Notes: generated by a model not told the origin, from the sequence alone. A DNA stretch of 64,000 bases from Pandoraea aquatica (GCF_902459565.1 NZ_CABPSN010000003.1:124001-188000); one strand, 5' to 3'; positions 28,475-37,331 are shown, counted from the stretch's first letter. A program made the numbers and translations.

Positions 28475-29398
28475 ATGAAAATTTCGTTTTCTCGTACGCT
28501 CGCGGCAGGTGCGATCCGTTTGCTGAGCATCGCCGCTGTCGCGCTGAGTGTGATGGCGACGAGTGCCACCGTGCAGGCCGCCACGCTCACCATCGGCGGC
28601 AAGAACTTCACCGAACAGCTGATTCTCTCGGAGATGACGGCACAGTACCTGCGCAGCAAAGGGTATGACGTCGAGCTGAAGAACGGCCTCGGCAGTGTGG
28701 TGATGCGTCAGGGCATGGAGAGCAATCAGCTCGACGTGGTCTGGGAGTACACCGGTACCTCGCTCATCGTCTACAACAAGGTCACCGAGAAGCTCGATCC
28801 GCAACAGACTTACGAGCGGGTCAAAGAGCTTGACGGCAAGATCGGTCTCGTCTGGCTGAATCCCGCTGCGCTGAACAACACGTATGCATTCGCGATGCCG
28901 GGCAAGATGGCGCGGGAAGAGGGCATCGAGACGGTGTCGCAGCTCATCGAAAAATTCCGCGCGAATCCGGACATGCAATTCGCGTTCGACATGGAGTTCG
29001 TCGGTCGCTCGGACGGTCTGGACCCGATGGAGCAACTCTACGATTTCCATCTCGAGCGCCGCAACATCAAGCAGATGGACCCGGGCCTCGTCTACACCGC
29101 ACTGAAGAACGAACAGATCGACGCCGGTCTCGTCTACACCAGCGACGGCCGCAACAAGGGTTTCGATCTGAAGGTGCTGGCCGACGACAAGGGCTTCTTC
29201 CCGGCTTACGCGGCCACGCCCGTGGTGCGCAAGGAAGTGCTCGACGCAAACCCGAAGCTCGCCGACGAACTTAACGCGCTCTCCGCGAAGATCAACGACG
29301 AAAACATGCGCGACATGAACGCCAAGGTCGATATCGACCATCGTGCGGTGTCGCGTGTGGCGAGCGACTTCCTCAAGCAGGAAGGATTGGTGCAGTAA
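28475..29398 (+). CDS. Osmoprotectant ABC transporter substrate-binding protein
   Basis: A 307-residue periplasmic binding protein of the OpuAC/OsmX type. A signal peptide ends at about TSATVQA-ATLTIGG. Family motifs are IGGKNFTEQLILSEMTAQYL, VVWEYTGTSL, LVWLNPAALNNTYAFAM and DAGLVYTSDGR; quaternary-amine ligands such as glycine betaine, choline or carnitine are expected, with ligand choice unknown. It lies 20 bp after the first permease gene and 49 bp before the second. Confidence 0.93.
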   Translation: MKISFSRTLAAGAIRLLSIAAVALSVMATSATVQAATLTIGGKNFTEQLILSEMTAQYLRSKGYDVELKNGLGSVVMRQGMESNQLDVVWEYTGTSLIVYNKVTEKLDPQQTYERVKELDGKIGLVWLNPAALNNTYAFAMPGKMAREEGIETVSQLIEKFRANPDMQFAFDMEFVGRSDGLDPMEQLYDFHLERRNIKQMDPGLVYTALKNEQIDAGLVYTSDGRNKGFDLKVLADDKGFFPAYAATPVVRKEVLDANPKLADELNALSAKINDENMRDMNAKVDIDHRAVSRVASDFLKQEGLVQ

Positions 29399-29447
29399 GC
29401 GCGCATCGCGCATTGCTGCTCCCGATAGTTACCGATTGAGGAGTCCC

Positions 29448-30095
29448 ATGATTGAATTTTTGACGCACAACTGGCACCGCATTCTGACCCTGACCGGTCA
29501 GCATGCGTGGCTGGTGGCCGCCTCGGTTGGCGCGGCCATTGTGGTCGGCGTGCCGTTGGGCGTGCTGGTCACGCGTTTTCGCTGGCTGTCCGGTGTCGTG
29601 CTGGGTTTGGCGACGGTCGTGCTCACGATCCCGTCGATTGCCCTGTTCGGCCTGATGATTCCCGCACTGTCCGTCTACGGCATGGGGATCGGCCCGGCAC
29701 CGGCGGTGGCCGCCGTCTTCCTGTATTCGCTGCTACCGATCATGCGCAACACGAGTCTCGCGTTGCGACAGATCGATCCGAGCATTCGCGAAGCAGGGAT
29801 TGGCATTGGTATGACGTTCTGGCAGCGTCTGCGCCTGGTCGAACTGCCGCTGGCCGTGCCGGTGGTACTGGGCGGCGTGCGCACTGCTGTCGTGATGAAT
29901 ATTGGCGTGATGGCCATTGGTGCCATCGTCGGGGCCGGCGGTCTCGGGGTGTTGATTACCCAGGGGATCAGCCAGAGCGATACCCGGCAGCTTGTCGTGG
30001 GTGCGGTCATGGTGAGTTTGCTCGCCATCGTCGCCGACACCCTGTTGCACCGCCTGCAGCGCGTGCTGACACCGAAAGGAATCCGAACCGTATGA
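29448..30095 (+). CDS. Osmoprotectant ABC transporter second permease
   Basis: A 215-residue BPD_transp_1 permease, shorter than the first. The family pieces are LTIPSIALFGLMIPALSVYGMGIGP, LPIMRNTSLALRQIDPSIREAGIGIGM (EAA loop) and GAGGLGVLITQGI. The ATG at 29448 follows GAGGAGTCCC. Two different permeases forming a heterodimer is the usual arrangement for OpuC/Osm importers. Its stop overlaps the ATPase start by 4 bp (ATGA). Confidence 0.93.
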   Translation: MIEFLTHNWHRILTLTGQHAWLVAASVGAAIVVGVPLGVLVTRFRWLSGVVLGLATVVLTIPSIALFGLMIPALSVYGMGIGPAPAVAAVFLYSLLPIMRNTSLALRQIDPSIREAGIGIGMTFWQRLRLVELPLAVPVVLGGVRTAVVMNIGVMAIGAIVGAGGLGVLITQGISQSDTRQLVVGAVMVSLLAIVADTLLHRLQRVLTPKGIRTV

Positions 30096-31291
30096 TCAAA
30101 CTCGACAATCTCACCAAAAGCTTCGTCCAGAAGGACGGTACGCGTGTGACCGCCGTGAACTCGGTCAGCCTTGAAGTGCCGCCGGGCGAAATCTGCGTCT
30201 TCCTCGGCCCGTCGGGCTGCGGCAAGACGACCACCCTCAAGATGATCAACCGGCTGATCAAGCCGACCTCCGGGCACATCCTGCTCAACGGCGAAGACAC
30301 CGGCAAGATCAACGAAATCGAACTGCGCCGACACATCGGCTATGTGATCCAGCAGATCGGTCTGTTTCCGAACATGACCATCGAAGAGAACATTACCGTG
30401 GTGCCGCGTCTGCTCGGCTGGGACAAGAAGCGCTGCCGCGAGCGTGCCACCGAGCTGATGGCCATGGTCGCACTCGATCCGAAGCGTTACCTGTCGCGCT
30501 ATCCGCGCGAACTCTCGGGCGGCCAGCAGCAGCGTATCGGTGTGATCCGGGCGCTGGCGGCAGATCCGCCCGTGCTGCTGATGGACGAGCCGTTCGGCGC
30601 GGTCGATCCGATCAATCGCGAATCGATCCAGAACGAGTTTTTGCAGATGCAGCGTCAACTGGGCAAGACCGTCATCATGGTCAGCCACGATATCGACGAA
30701 GCCATCAAGCTGGCGGACCGCATCGCGATCTTCCGTCAGGGAAGTCTCGTGCAGTACGCGCAACCGGATGCGCTGCTGGCCCGACCGGTCGACGAATTTG
30801 TCGCAAGCTTTGTGGGACATGACCGAATTCTTAAGCGCCTGCTGCTCGTGCGCGCCGAAGACGCCGCCACGCCGCAACCGACCGTCAAGCCGCAGACGAC
30901 GCTCTCTGAAGCCTACGGCATGATGGACGAACTCGATACGCGATCGCTTGTGGTGGTCGACGAGAGCGCGCGTGCATTGGGTTACATTGCGCGTCGGGAC
31001 ACGCGGCACGCACAGGGCACGTGCGGCGAGCGCGTGCGGGATTTCAAGGCGTCGGCGGTGGCTGGCGATAACCTGCGGGTGCTGCTCTCGCGCATGTACG
31101 AACACAATCTCGCGTCGCTGCCGGTGCTGGGGGACGACAATCAGTATCTAGGCGAGGTCACGCAAGACTCGATCGCCGACTATCTGAGTTCGGGCAAGTC
31201 GCGCGGTAACGGTGGCGGTACGATCATTACGCCGTCGCTGCCGGGCGCGCCCAATGTGGTCGCAAGCGTGCCGTTCGGCGCGTCGGTGTAA
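30092..31291 (+). CDS. Osmoprotectant ABC transporter ATP-binding protein with CBS domains
   Basis: A 399-residue cytosolic ATPase (OpuCA/OsmV-like): Walker A GPSGCGKTTTLKMINRL, Q-loop YVIQQIGLFPNMT, signature ELSGGQQQRIGVIRAL, Walker B VLLMDEPFGAVD and switch VSHDIDEAIKLAD. Tandem CBS domains follow from about residue 275 (LVVVDESARALGYIA, NLASLPVLGDDNQYLGEVTQDSI). In relatives these sense ionic strength or nucleotides to gate uptake. The start overlaps the permease stop (ATGA). The last 30 residues are Gly/Ser-rich. Confidence 0.94.
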   Translation: MIKLDNLTKSFVQKDGTRVTAVNSVSLEVPPGEICVFLGPSGCGKTTTLKMINRLIKPTSGHILLNGEDTGKINEIELRRHIGYVIQQIGLFPNMTIEENITVVPRLLGWDKKRCRERATELMAMVALDPKRYLSRYPRELSGGQQQRIGVIRALAADPPVLLMDEPFGAVDPINRESIQNEFLQMQRQLGKTVIMVSHDIDEAIKLADRIAIFRQGSLVQYAQPDALLARPVDEFVASFVGHDRILKRLLLVRAEDAATPQPTVKPQTTLSEAYGMMDELDTRSLVVVDESARALGYIARRDTRHAQGTCGERVRDFKASAVAGDNLRVLLSRMYEHNLASLPVLGDDNQYLGEVTQDSIADYLSSGKSRGNGGGTIITPSLPGAPNVVASVPFGASV

Positions 31292-31293
31292 GG

Positions 31294-31320
31294 GACGTAA
31301 GCGACGTGTGCGACGTATGC
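31294..31320. repeat. Short 9-bp tandem repeat directly after a stop codon
   Basis: Three consecutive 9-mers, GACGTAAGC, GACGTGTGC and GACGTATGC, start three bases after the stop of the ABC ATPase gene, and a degenerate fourth unit (GATGCACGC) ends at 31329. The function is unknown. A 12-bp palindrome CGTGATATCACG lies further on at 31371-31382. Confidence 0.6.
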
Positions 31321-31430
31321 GATGCACGCGCTGCCATGTTGCTGAATGCACCTGACGAGGCGTGATATCGCGTGATATCACGTGAGTTTCGGCGACGGAA
31401 GGGAACGACCGTCGCCTGAAGTATCCAAGG

Positions 31431-31457
31431 ATGACGGCCCGAGCGGCCGTCATTTTT
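31431..31457 (+). terminator. Terminator after the osmoprotectant operon
   Basis: Stem ATGACGGCC (31431-31439) with GGCCGTCAT (31445-31453) around a 5-base loop, followed by a T run. It separates the ABC operon from the mechanosensitive-channel gene. Confidence 0.8.
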
Positions 31458-31553
31458 GCGTTTGCCGGATTCATTCTTCGCTGAAGGCGGGGCGATGCCG
31501 ACGAACAGCGCCATCGAACAGACAGAGAAAACAGCAAGACAAGGAGTTGCAGG

Positions 31554-32789
31554 ATGACGTGGGAAGCAGTGATAGCGTGGTTCGACAATGCGCCATGGGC
31601 GCGCATGGCCGGATCGTTGGCGATGCTGATTGCGGCAGCCGTGCTGGTTCAGGCGGTGGCGCAGTTCGTGATTGTTCGGATCGTGCGCATCGTGGTGCAG
31701 AGAACGGCGAACCGCTGGGACGACGCATTGCTCGCGCATCGTGTCTTTCACCGGGCGGCACGCATCCTGCCGTACCTCGTCATCCAGTTCGGTATCGAGT
31801 GGGTGCCGGACCTGCCAGCGAAGGCGGTGATCGTCATCGGCAATGTGGCGCTCGCGACGACGCTGCTCTACGCCACGCTCGCCATTGCGGGCATTCTCGA
31901 CGCCGCCCAAACCGTCTACGCGATGTCGGAACATGCGCGCACGCGCTCGATCAAGGGGTACGTCCAGCTAGGCAAGATCGCGCTTTACGTGGTGGCGGCG
32001 ATTGGCATCGTCGCGACGATCATCGACCGTTCGCCGTGGTTGCTGCTCTCCGGTCTGGGGGCGATGTCGGCGGTGCTGTTGCTGGTGTTCAAGGACACGA
32101 TCATGTCGTTCGTCGCGAGCGTGCAACTCACGTCGAACGATATGCTGCGCGTGGGCGACTGGATCGAGATGCCGCAGGTCGGGGCCGATGGCGACGTGGT
32201 GGATATCGCGTTGCATACGGTGAAGGTGCAGAACTGGGACAAGACGATCACGACGATTCCGACGTGGCGTCTGATTTCGGAGAGCTTCCGTAACTGGCGC
32301 GGCATGCAGCAGTCGGGCGGGCGACGCATCAAGCGCACGCTGTGCATCGATGCGGGTAGCGTCGGATTCCTGGACGCCGGCGAGATCGCGCGTTTGTCGA
32401 CGCTGCATCTGCTGGGTGGCTATCTGTCGGAGAAGCAGCGTTCGATGGCGGACGCCAATGCGGCGCTGGGCGTCGCGGCGGACGTGCTGGCGAACACACG
32501 ACGTCTGACGAATATCGGCACGTTCCGCGCGTATGCGCTGGCATATCTGAAGGCGCATCCGAACATCCACGAGGGCATGACATGCATGGTGCGTTCGCTC
32601 CAGCCGTCCGCAACGGGCATTCCCATCGAGCTGTACTGCTTCACGAACACGATCGTGTGGGCGGAGTACGAGCGCGTACAGGGCGACGTCTTCGACCACC
32701 TGCTGGCCATCCTTCCCGAGTTCGGCCTGCGCATGTACCAGAACCCCACCGGCGCGGATCTGATGCGCTGGGGGCAGCGCGACGCCTAA
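31554..32789 (+). CDS. MscS-family mechanosensitive channel (YbdG-like)
   Basis: A 411-residue inner-membrane protein with about five membrane helices, the last being the pore-type helix GLGAMSAVLLLVFKDTIMSFVASVQL. The beta domain VGDWIEMPQVGADGDVVDIALHTVKVQNWDKTITTIP is characteristic of the YbdG/YbiO-like branch, and a long cytosolic C-terminus follows. Such channels release solutes on hypo-osmotic shock. The ATG at 31554 has the ribosome site AAGGAGTTGCAGG. It sits downstream of an osmoprotectant importer but behind a terminator, so it likely has its own promoter. Confidence 0.92.
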   Translation: MTWEAVIAWFDNAPWARMAGSLAMLIAAAVLVQAVAQFVIVRIVRIVVQRTANRWDDALLAHRVFHRAARILPYLVIQFGIEWVPDLPAKAVIVIGNVALATTLLYATLAIAGILDAAQTVYAMSEHARTRSIKGYVQLGKIALYVVAAIGIVATIIDRSPWLLLSGLGAMSAVLLLVFKDTIMSFVASVQLTSNDMLRVGDWIEMPQVGADGDVVDIALHTVKVQNWDKTITTIPTWRLISESFRNWRGMQQSGGRRIKRTLCIDAGSVGFLDAGEIARLSTLHLLGGYLSEKQRSMADANAALGVAADVLANTRRLTNIGTFRAYALAYLKAHPNIHEGMTCMVRSLQPSATGIPIELYCFTNTIVWAEYERVQGDVFDHLLAILPEFGLRMYQNPTGADLMRWGQRDA

Positions 32790-32921
32790 TCGCATTGCCG
32801 TCCGAACGCTTCAGGAAAATTCCGGAAAGCTTTGGCATCTGTTTACTTCGATGTGTCGCGCTGCGACGATATCCACGAATCCACGAGAGAGGGATGACGG
32901 GGTAATGATTCGGAGTGAGAG

Positions 32922-33062
32922 ATGAACGACGACTATACGATTGAAGTGGTGTGGTATCCCAATGCTAACGCACGGGCTGAGGACTTTTGTGTCGACGACA
33001 CGGAGGAAGAGCTGATTCAACTGCGGAGTTGCCCCAGCGACGCGGATCCCGCAAAGGAGTGA
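32922..33062 (+). CDS. Putative small acidic antitoxin paired with MazF-type toxin
   Basis: A 46-residue acidic protein (MNDDYTIEVVWYPNANARAE..., then VDDTEEELIQLRS) with ribosome site GGAG six bases before ATG and an in-frame stop just upstream, so it cannot be longer. The next gene is a MazF/PemK toxin whose start lies 2 bp after this stop. It lacks the AbrB-like swapped-hairpin DNA-binding part expected of MazE. The role is inferred purely from size, charge and position; it may be a truncated or non-canonical antitoxin. Confidence 0.55.
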   Translation: MNDDYTIEVVWYPNANARAEDFCVDDTEEELIQLRSCPSDADPAKE

Positions 33063-33064
33063 AT

Positions 33065-33403
33065 GTGCTGAAACGAGGTGAGATTTGGATCGCAAGTTTC
33101 GATCCGGCAATCGGATGTGAAATCGGGAAGACGCGTCCTTGTGTCATTTTGTCGCCTTCGCCGATGAATAAGCACACGCAAACCGTGATCGTGGCACCAC
33201 TCACATCGTCGGACGCCTCTCGATACAGTGTCTCCACGACATATGGCGGACGTCAGGGCGCGATGCAGTTAAGCCATCTTAGATCGATGGATAGACAGCG
33301 ATTAGTTCGACATACGGGGGCACTGGATCGGCATGCGTTGAGACGTGCCATGGCACGTCTGCGGAACGTTTTCTCTGAGGAGACCGGCGTAGCTGGCGAT
33401 TGA
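33065..33403 (+). CDS. MazF/PemK-type toxin (endoribonuclease family)
   Basis: About 112 residues: LKRGEIWIASFDPAIGCEIGK followed by TRPCVILSPSPMNKHTQTVIVAPLTSS and QGAMQLSHLRSMDRQRLV, the classic MazF/PemK/CcdB-fold pattern with the RPC motif and the conserved Gln. Toxins of this family cut mRNA at short sites. The start is taken as the GTG at 33065 because AGGAG lies 5 bases before it; a GTG at 33059 overlapping the upstream stop is the other choice. It is preceded by the 46-residue acidic gene and followed by a terminator. Confidence 0.88.
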   Translation: MLKRGEIWIASFDPAIGCEIGKTRPCVILSPSPMNKHTQTVIVAPLTSSDASRYSVSTTYGGRQGAMQLSHLRSMDRQRLVRHTGALDRHALRRAMARLRNVFSEETGVAGD

Positions 33404-33437
33404 TCCATTGCCGTGTCGCAAGTCGTAACATAAGAAA

Positions 33438-33457
33438 AGGGCTCCCGAAGGAGCCCT
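33438..33457. terminator. Terminator between toxin gene and alkene reductase gene
   Basis: Stem AGGGCTCC (33438-33445) with GGAGCCCT (33450-33457) and a tight CGAA tetraloop. It is followed by CATTCTTTC on the plus strand and preceded by AAAA, giving a U run on the minus strand, so it can serve both convergent genes. Confidence 0.75.
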
Positions 33458-33535
33458 CATTCTTTCAGCGTTTGCGCGAGAATGTTGAGGGTGCCATGAA
33501 TGCTTCGCGCACCCTAACTCCCCCTAACTCACACC

Positions 33536-34660
33536 TTAAACCGCCGACTCATCCAATGTCGGGTAATCGACATAACCGCGTGCATCGCCACCATAGAGCG
33601 TGTCGCGATTCAGGGCGTTGAATGGGCCACCGCGCTTGAGGCGTTCGACCAGATCCGGGTTTGCGATGAACGGCTTGCCGAAGGCGATCAGATCCGCGAG
33701 GTTTTCCTTGCGGGCCTTGAGCGCCAGTGCGAGGTCATAGCCATTGTTCGCCATGAACGTACCCTTGAACAGGCGGTGCAGCGTCTGAAGATCGAAGCCG
33801 CCTTCCACTTCACGCGGGCCACCCGTCGCACCTTCGACGACGTGCAGGTACACGAGGCCGAAACGGTTGAGCTGCTCGACGGCGTACGTGAAGACCGGTT
33901 CCGGATTGCTATCGCCGCAATCGTTGGCCGGGCTGATCGGGGAGAGACGAATGCCCACGCGCTCGGCACCCCAGACGTCGACAACCGCCTGCGTGACTTC
34001 CAGCACGATGCGCACACGGTTCTCGATGCTGCCGCCGTACTGGTCGGTGCGATGGTTCGTTTTGTCGCGCATGAACTGGTCGAGCAGATAACCGTTCGCT
34101 GCGTGGATTTCCACACCGTCGAAACCGGCGCGCTTCGCGCACTCGGCGGCATGACGATACTGTTCGATGATGCCCGGGATTTCGGATGTCTCCAGCGCAC
34201 GCGGCACCGGATGCGGCTCGAAGCCATGCTCCGTGAACGCCTGACCGGCCGGTTGAATCGCGGACGGTGCGACCGGCAGTGCGCCCTCAGGTTGAAGCGA
34301 CGGGTGCGAGATGCGGCCCACGTGCCAGAGTTGGCAGAAGATCTTGCCGCCCTTGGCGTGCAGCGCGTCCGTGACCTGCTTCCAGCCAGCGACCTGTTCG
34401 TCGGTGTAAATGCCCGGCGTAAAGGCGTAGCCCTTGCCTTGCTGCGAGATGTTGGTGGCTTCGCTGATGATCAGTCCGGCCGATGCGCGCTGCGCGTAGT
34501 ACTCGGCGACCATCGGGCCCGGCACGTCGCCCTGGCTGGCGCGGCTGCGCGTGAGGGGGGCCATGACGATGCGGTTGCTCAGTTCGAGCGGGCCGAGCTT
34601 GTACGACGAAAACAGGTCGGTATCGAGCGCGGCGAGTGGGGTGTGTTGCGAGTCCGTCAT
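33536..34660 (-). CDS. Old yellow enzyme family alkene reductase (NemA-like)
   Basis: A 374-residue FMN-dependent reductase with a TIM barrel. Visible markers are NRIVMAPLTRSRA, CQLWHVGRISH, the substrate-binding FDGVEIHAANGYLLDQFMRDKTN (HxxN and the catalytic Tyr), QYGGSIENRVRI and GKPFIANPDLVERL. It reduces activated alkenes, nitroesters or quinones with NADPH. The start at 34660 (MTDSQHTPLAAL) is chosen because the frame upstream is not family-like. It is separated by 264 bp from the MFS gene behind it on the same strand, so a shared transcript is possible. Confidence 0.94.
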   Translation of the reverse strand: MTDSQHTPLAALDTDLFSSYKLGPLELSNRIVMAPLTRSRASQGDVPGPMVAEYYAQRASAGLIISEATNISQQGKGYAFTPGIYTDEQVAGWKQVTDALHAKGGKIFCQLWHVGRISHPSLQPEGALPVAPSAIQPAGQAFTEHGFEPHPVPRALETSEIPGIIEQYRHAAECAKRAGFDGVEIHAANGYLLDQFMRDKTNHRTDQYGGSIENRVRIVLEVTQAVVDVWGAERVGIRLSPISPANDCGDSNPEPVFTYAVEQLNRFGLVYLHVVEGATGGPREVEGGFDLQTLHRLFKGTFMANNGYDLALALKARKENLADLIAFGKPFIANPDLVERLKRGGPFNALNRDTLYGGDARGYVDYPTLDESAV

Positions 34661-34924
34661 TGCTGAAGGTCCTGTGAAAGTGGGGGTTGCTGTGCTGCAC
34701 AAAACTCGCACAGGTTACGGCAATTTTCCTGGCCTTGCTGACGACGAAATCGCCGCGACGGCCAACGCATCGTCATGAAAAAACTCGCCGGCCTTCCTGC
34801 ACCAAAACAGGGAGACGCGGCGAGTTATCGGCGTATCGCGATGCCAGCGGGTTTTCGATCGATTCGTCGCAAATTTCGCGATTAATCGGCCAAAAATACG
34901 CACAACACGCGCAGACCAGTCGAT

Positions 34925-36211
34925 TCAGGCATTGGCTGCCACCGGACGCTTCGGCGCATGCGGGGCGATTCGCAGCACCATGAACGCGCCGATGATGCAC
35001 ACGCCGCCGGAGAGCATCGAGGCCATCGTGTAATTGCCGAGCGTTGCGCGCAGCGAACCGGCGACCAGTGCTGCGGTCGCAGCGCCGAGCTGATGCCCTG
35101 CCACGATCCAACCGAACACGATCGGGGCCATCGTCTTGCCGAACACATCGGTCGTCAGACGCACCGTCGGCGGCACCGTCGCAATCCAGTCCAGACCGTA
35201 GAACAGCGCAAAGAGCGGAATGCCGAAGAAGTCGAAGCCGAAAGCGTAAGGCAGATAGATCAGCGACAGGCCGCGCAGTCCGTAGTACCAGAACAGCAGC
35301 ACGCGGCTGTTGTACCGATCCGAGAGCCAGCCCGACGCCGTGGTGCCGATGAGATCGAGAATGCCCATCGCCGCCAGAATGCCCGCGCCCTTCACTTCGG
35401 AGATGCCGTAGTCGCCGCACATCGCGATGAAGTGCGTGCCGATGTAGCCGTTCGTGCTCGCGCCGCAGATAAAGAAGCTGAAGAACAGCAGCCAGAAGTC
35501 GCGCTTGCCAGCCGCCATGCGCAGAGCCGAGAGCGCCGCCGTGAGTGGATTGCCTTGCGTGAGCTGCACGTCGGGGGCGTCTTCCGGTGCACCGACCGGG
35601 CGCAGCCCGACCGACCCCGGACGCTCCGGCACGAGGATCGCGACCAGCGGCAGAACGATCGCGGCCACCGCTGCCACGATCAGCACCACCGGACGCCAAC
35701 CGTAGTTTTCCGTGATCGCGGCCATGATCGGCAGGAACACCATCTGTCCGGTCGCCGAGCTTGCCGTCAGAATGCCCATCGCCAGACCGCGATGCGTGTG
35801 GAACCAGCGGTTCGAGACCGTGGCAGCGAGCGTCACGGCGGCGACACCGGTTCCGCCGCCCACCATCACACCCCAGATCAGCACCATCTGCCACGGTGCG
35901 GTCATCAGCGACGAGAGCGCCGTGCCCGACGCGAGCAGCAGCAGTGCGACCATGACCGTGGGACGGATGCCGAAGCGCTGCATGGCAGCCGCCGCGAACG
36001 GTCCGGTCAAGCCGTACAGCGCCAGATTGACGGAGATCGCCAGTGAGATCGTGGCGCGGCTCCAGCCGAAATCGTGTTCGAGCGGCACCATCATGACGCT
36101 GGGCGTCGCGCGAATGCCTGCTGATGCGAGCAGGACGAGGAAAATGACACCGACGACGATCCACCCGTAGTGGAAGCGTCCGTCGATGCGCCTTGCAAGT
36201 GCAGCCTTCAT
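34925..36211 (-). CDS. MFS transporter (oxalate/formate antiporter-like group)
   Basis: A 428-residue inner-membrane carrier with twelve predicted helices. It starts RFHYGWIVVGVIFLVLLASAGIR, has the LYGLTGPFAAAAMQRFGIRPTV loop between helices 2 and 3 and a RPGSVGLRP central loop, features common in the OFA-like/monocarboxylate group. The substrate is unknown. The ATG at 36211 (MKAALARRIDG) is preferred to the longer open frame. It is divergent from a TetR regulator with repeated motifs in between, so it is probably under that repressor. Confidence 0.88.
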   Translation of the reverse strand: MKAALARRIDGRFHYGWIVVGVIFLVLLASAGIRATPSVMMVPLEHDFGWSRATISLAISVNLALYGLTGPFAAAAMQRFGIRPTVMVALLLLASGTALSSLMTAPWQMVLIWGVMVGGGTGVAAVTLAATVSNRWFHTHRGLAMGILTASSATGQMVFLPIMAAITENYGWRPVVLIVAAVAAIVLPLVAILVPERPGSVGLRPVGAPEDAPDVQLTQGNPLTAALSALRMAAGKRDFWLLFFSFFICGASTNGYIGTHFIAMCGDYGISEVKGAGILAAMGILDLIGTTASGWLSDRYNSRVLLFWYYGLRGLSLIYLPYAFGFDFFGIPLFALFYGLDWIATVPPTVRLTTDVFGKTMAPIVFGWIVAGHQLGAATAALVAGSLRATLGNYTMASMLSGGVCIIGAFMVLRIAPHAPKRPVAANA

Positions 36212-36336
36212 GGCGGAGATCCTTGCTGTGGTTCGGTCTTGGCCGCTTTGAGGGGTATTAAGCGGTTTTAATGGCCGAACCGGGAACGTTTGCGGGAACC
36301 GCACGGTCTACGTTCATCGATAGAATTGTGACTGAG

Positions 36337-36380
36337 CGGTAACATGAGGTTGCCATGTTATGAACCGATCGGTAACATGT
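36337..36380. promoter_or_regulatory. Candidate TetR operator cluster
   Basis: CGGTAACATG occurs at 36337-36346 and again at 36370-36379, with the inverted CATGTTA at 36354-36360 between them, and a perfect ACCGATCGGT palindrome at 36364-36373. The cluster lies between the divergent MFS and TetR genes and fits an operator for the TetR product. Confidence 0.55.
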
Positions 36381-36457
36381 CAAGTATTCCTTTTTGACGG
36401 CAGGGCTTTCGCAGCGCCCGCGTCAATGGCAAACCACAGTTCAGGGAGCGCCGGATC

Positions 36458-37246
36458 ATGGCCAAATCGTCAACATCTTCCGTGCCCGTCGAGACTGTCT
36501 CGCCGACCGGCGGGGCAGACGCGGTGAACGCCGGCGCGGATGTTGCAGCCACCGCGGCAACCGCGGGCGAAAGCGTGAGCGCGACGCCCAATGCCGCCCC
36601 CATCACGGCACGTCGCCGCAGCGCTGCATCTCGCGCGGCCAAGCCGGGTCGACACGTCACGCCCGCACCGATTGCGCAGCAGCACCTGCTCGACGCGGCC
36701 GTCGAGTTGTTCCATACGGAGGGTGTGCGCGCTGTGGGGGTGGATGCCGTCGTCAAGCGTGCGGGCGTCAACAAGATGAGTCTATATCGTCAGTTCGCAT
36801 CGAAGGACGACCTGATTCTGGCGTATCTCGATCATATGCAGACGGCGAGTCTTGCGCGCATCGACGAGAGCATCGCGAAGCGCCCGGGCGAGCCGCGTGC
36901 GCAGATGTTGCAGATTTTCGTGGATCTGGCTCAGCGGGCGAGTCGCCCCGGCTATCGCGGGTGCCCGTTCGTCAATGTGGCGGCGGAATTCCCCGACCCG
37001 GACCATGCGGCGCGCCATTCGGTCGTGAATTACAAGGCGGAAGTGGTGAAACGCTTCACTGCGCTGGTGACGGCCGCCGGTCTCGACGAGCCGGCACCGC
37101 TGGTCGATGCGCTGTCGCTAATTCTCGAGGGCGCGTATGCCGCGAGCCAGACCTTCGGGCCGGGCTCTGCACCGCTGCGTATTTTGCCGACGGTGGCGCG
37201 TCAGATTATCGACGCGGGCATGGCGGGAGCGCTGACAGCTGCGTGA
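36458..37246 (+). CDS. TetR/AcrR family regulator
   Basis: A 262-residue regulator. The DNA-binding helix-turn-helix starts near residue 70: QHLLDAAVELFHTEGVRAVGVDAVVKRAGVNKMSLYRQFASKDDLI, and a ligand-binding C-terminal domain follows. The first 65 residues are an unusual low-complexity tail (Ala/Thr/Ser/Val, then RRRSAASRAAK), longer than normal for the family, and no internal start would remove it. It is divergent from the MFS carrier and likely represses it and itself through the repeats at 36337-36380. The inducer is unknown. Confidence 0.9.
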   Translation: MAKSSTSSVPVETVSPTGGADAVNAGADVAATAATAGESVSATPNAAPITARRRSAASRAAKPGRHVTPAPIAQQHLLDAAVELFHTEGVRAVGVDAVVKRAGVNKMSLYRQFASKDDLILAYLDHMQTASLARIDESIAKRPGEPRAQMLQIFVDLAQRASRPGYRGCPFVNVAAEFPDPDHAARHSVVNYKAEVVKRFTALVTAAGLDEPAPLVDALSLILEGAYAASQTFGPGSAPLRILPTVARQIIDAGMAGALTAA

Positions 37247-37331
37247 CGACGTAGGTCACTCACATCGATGGAAGCGATGGCAGTCGCCGACGCGCGTCGA
37301 CCGCCACCACAACTTGGCAACGCTGCTACCT

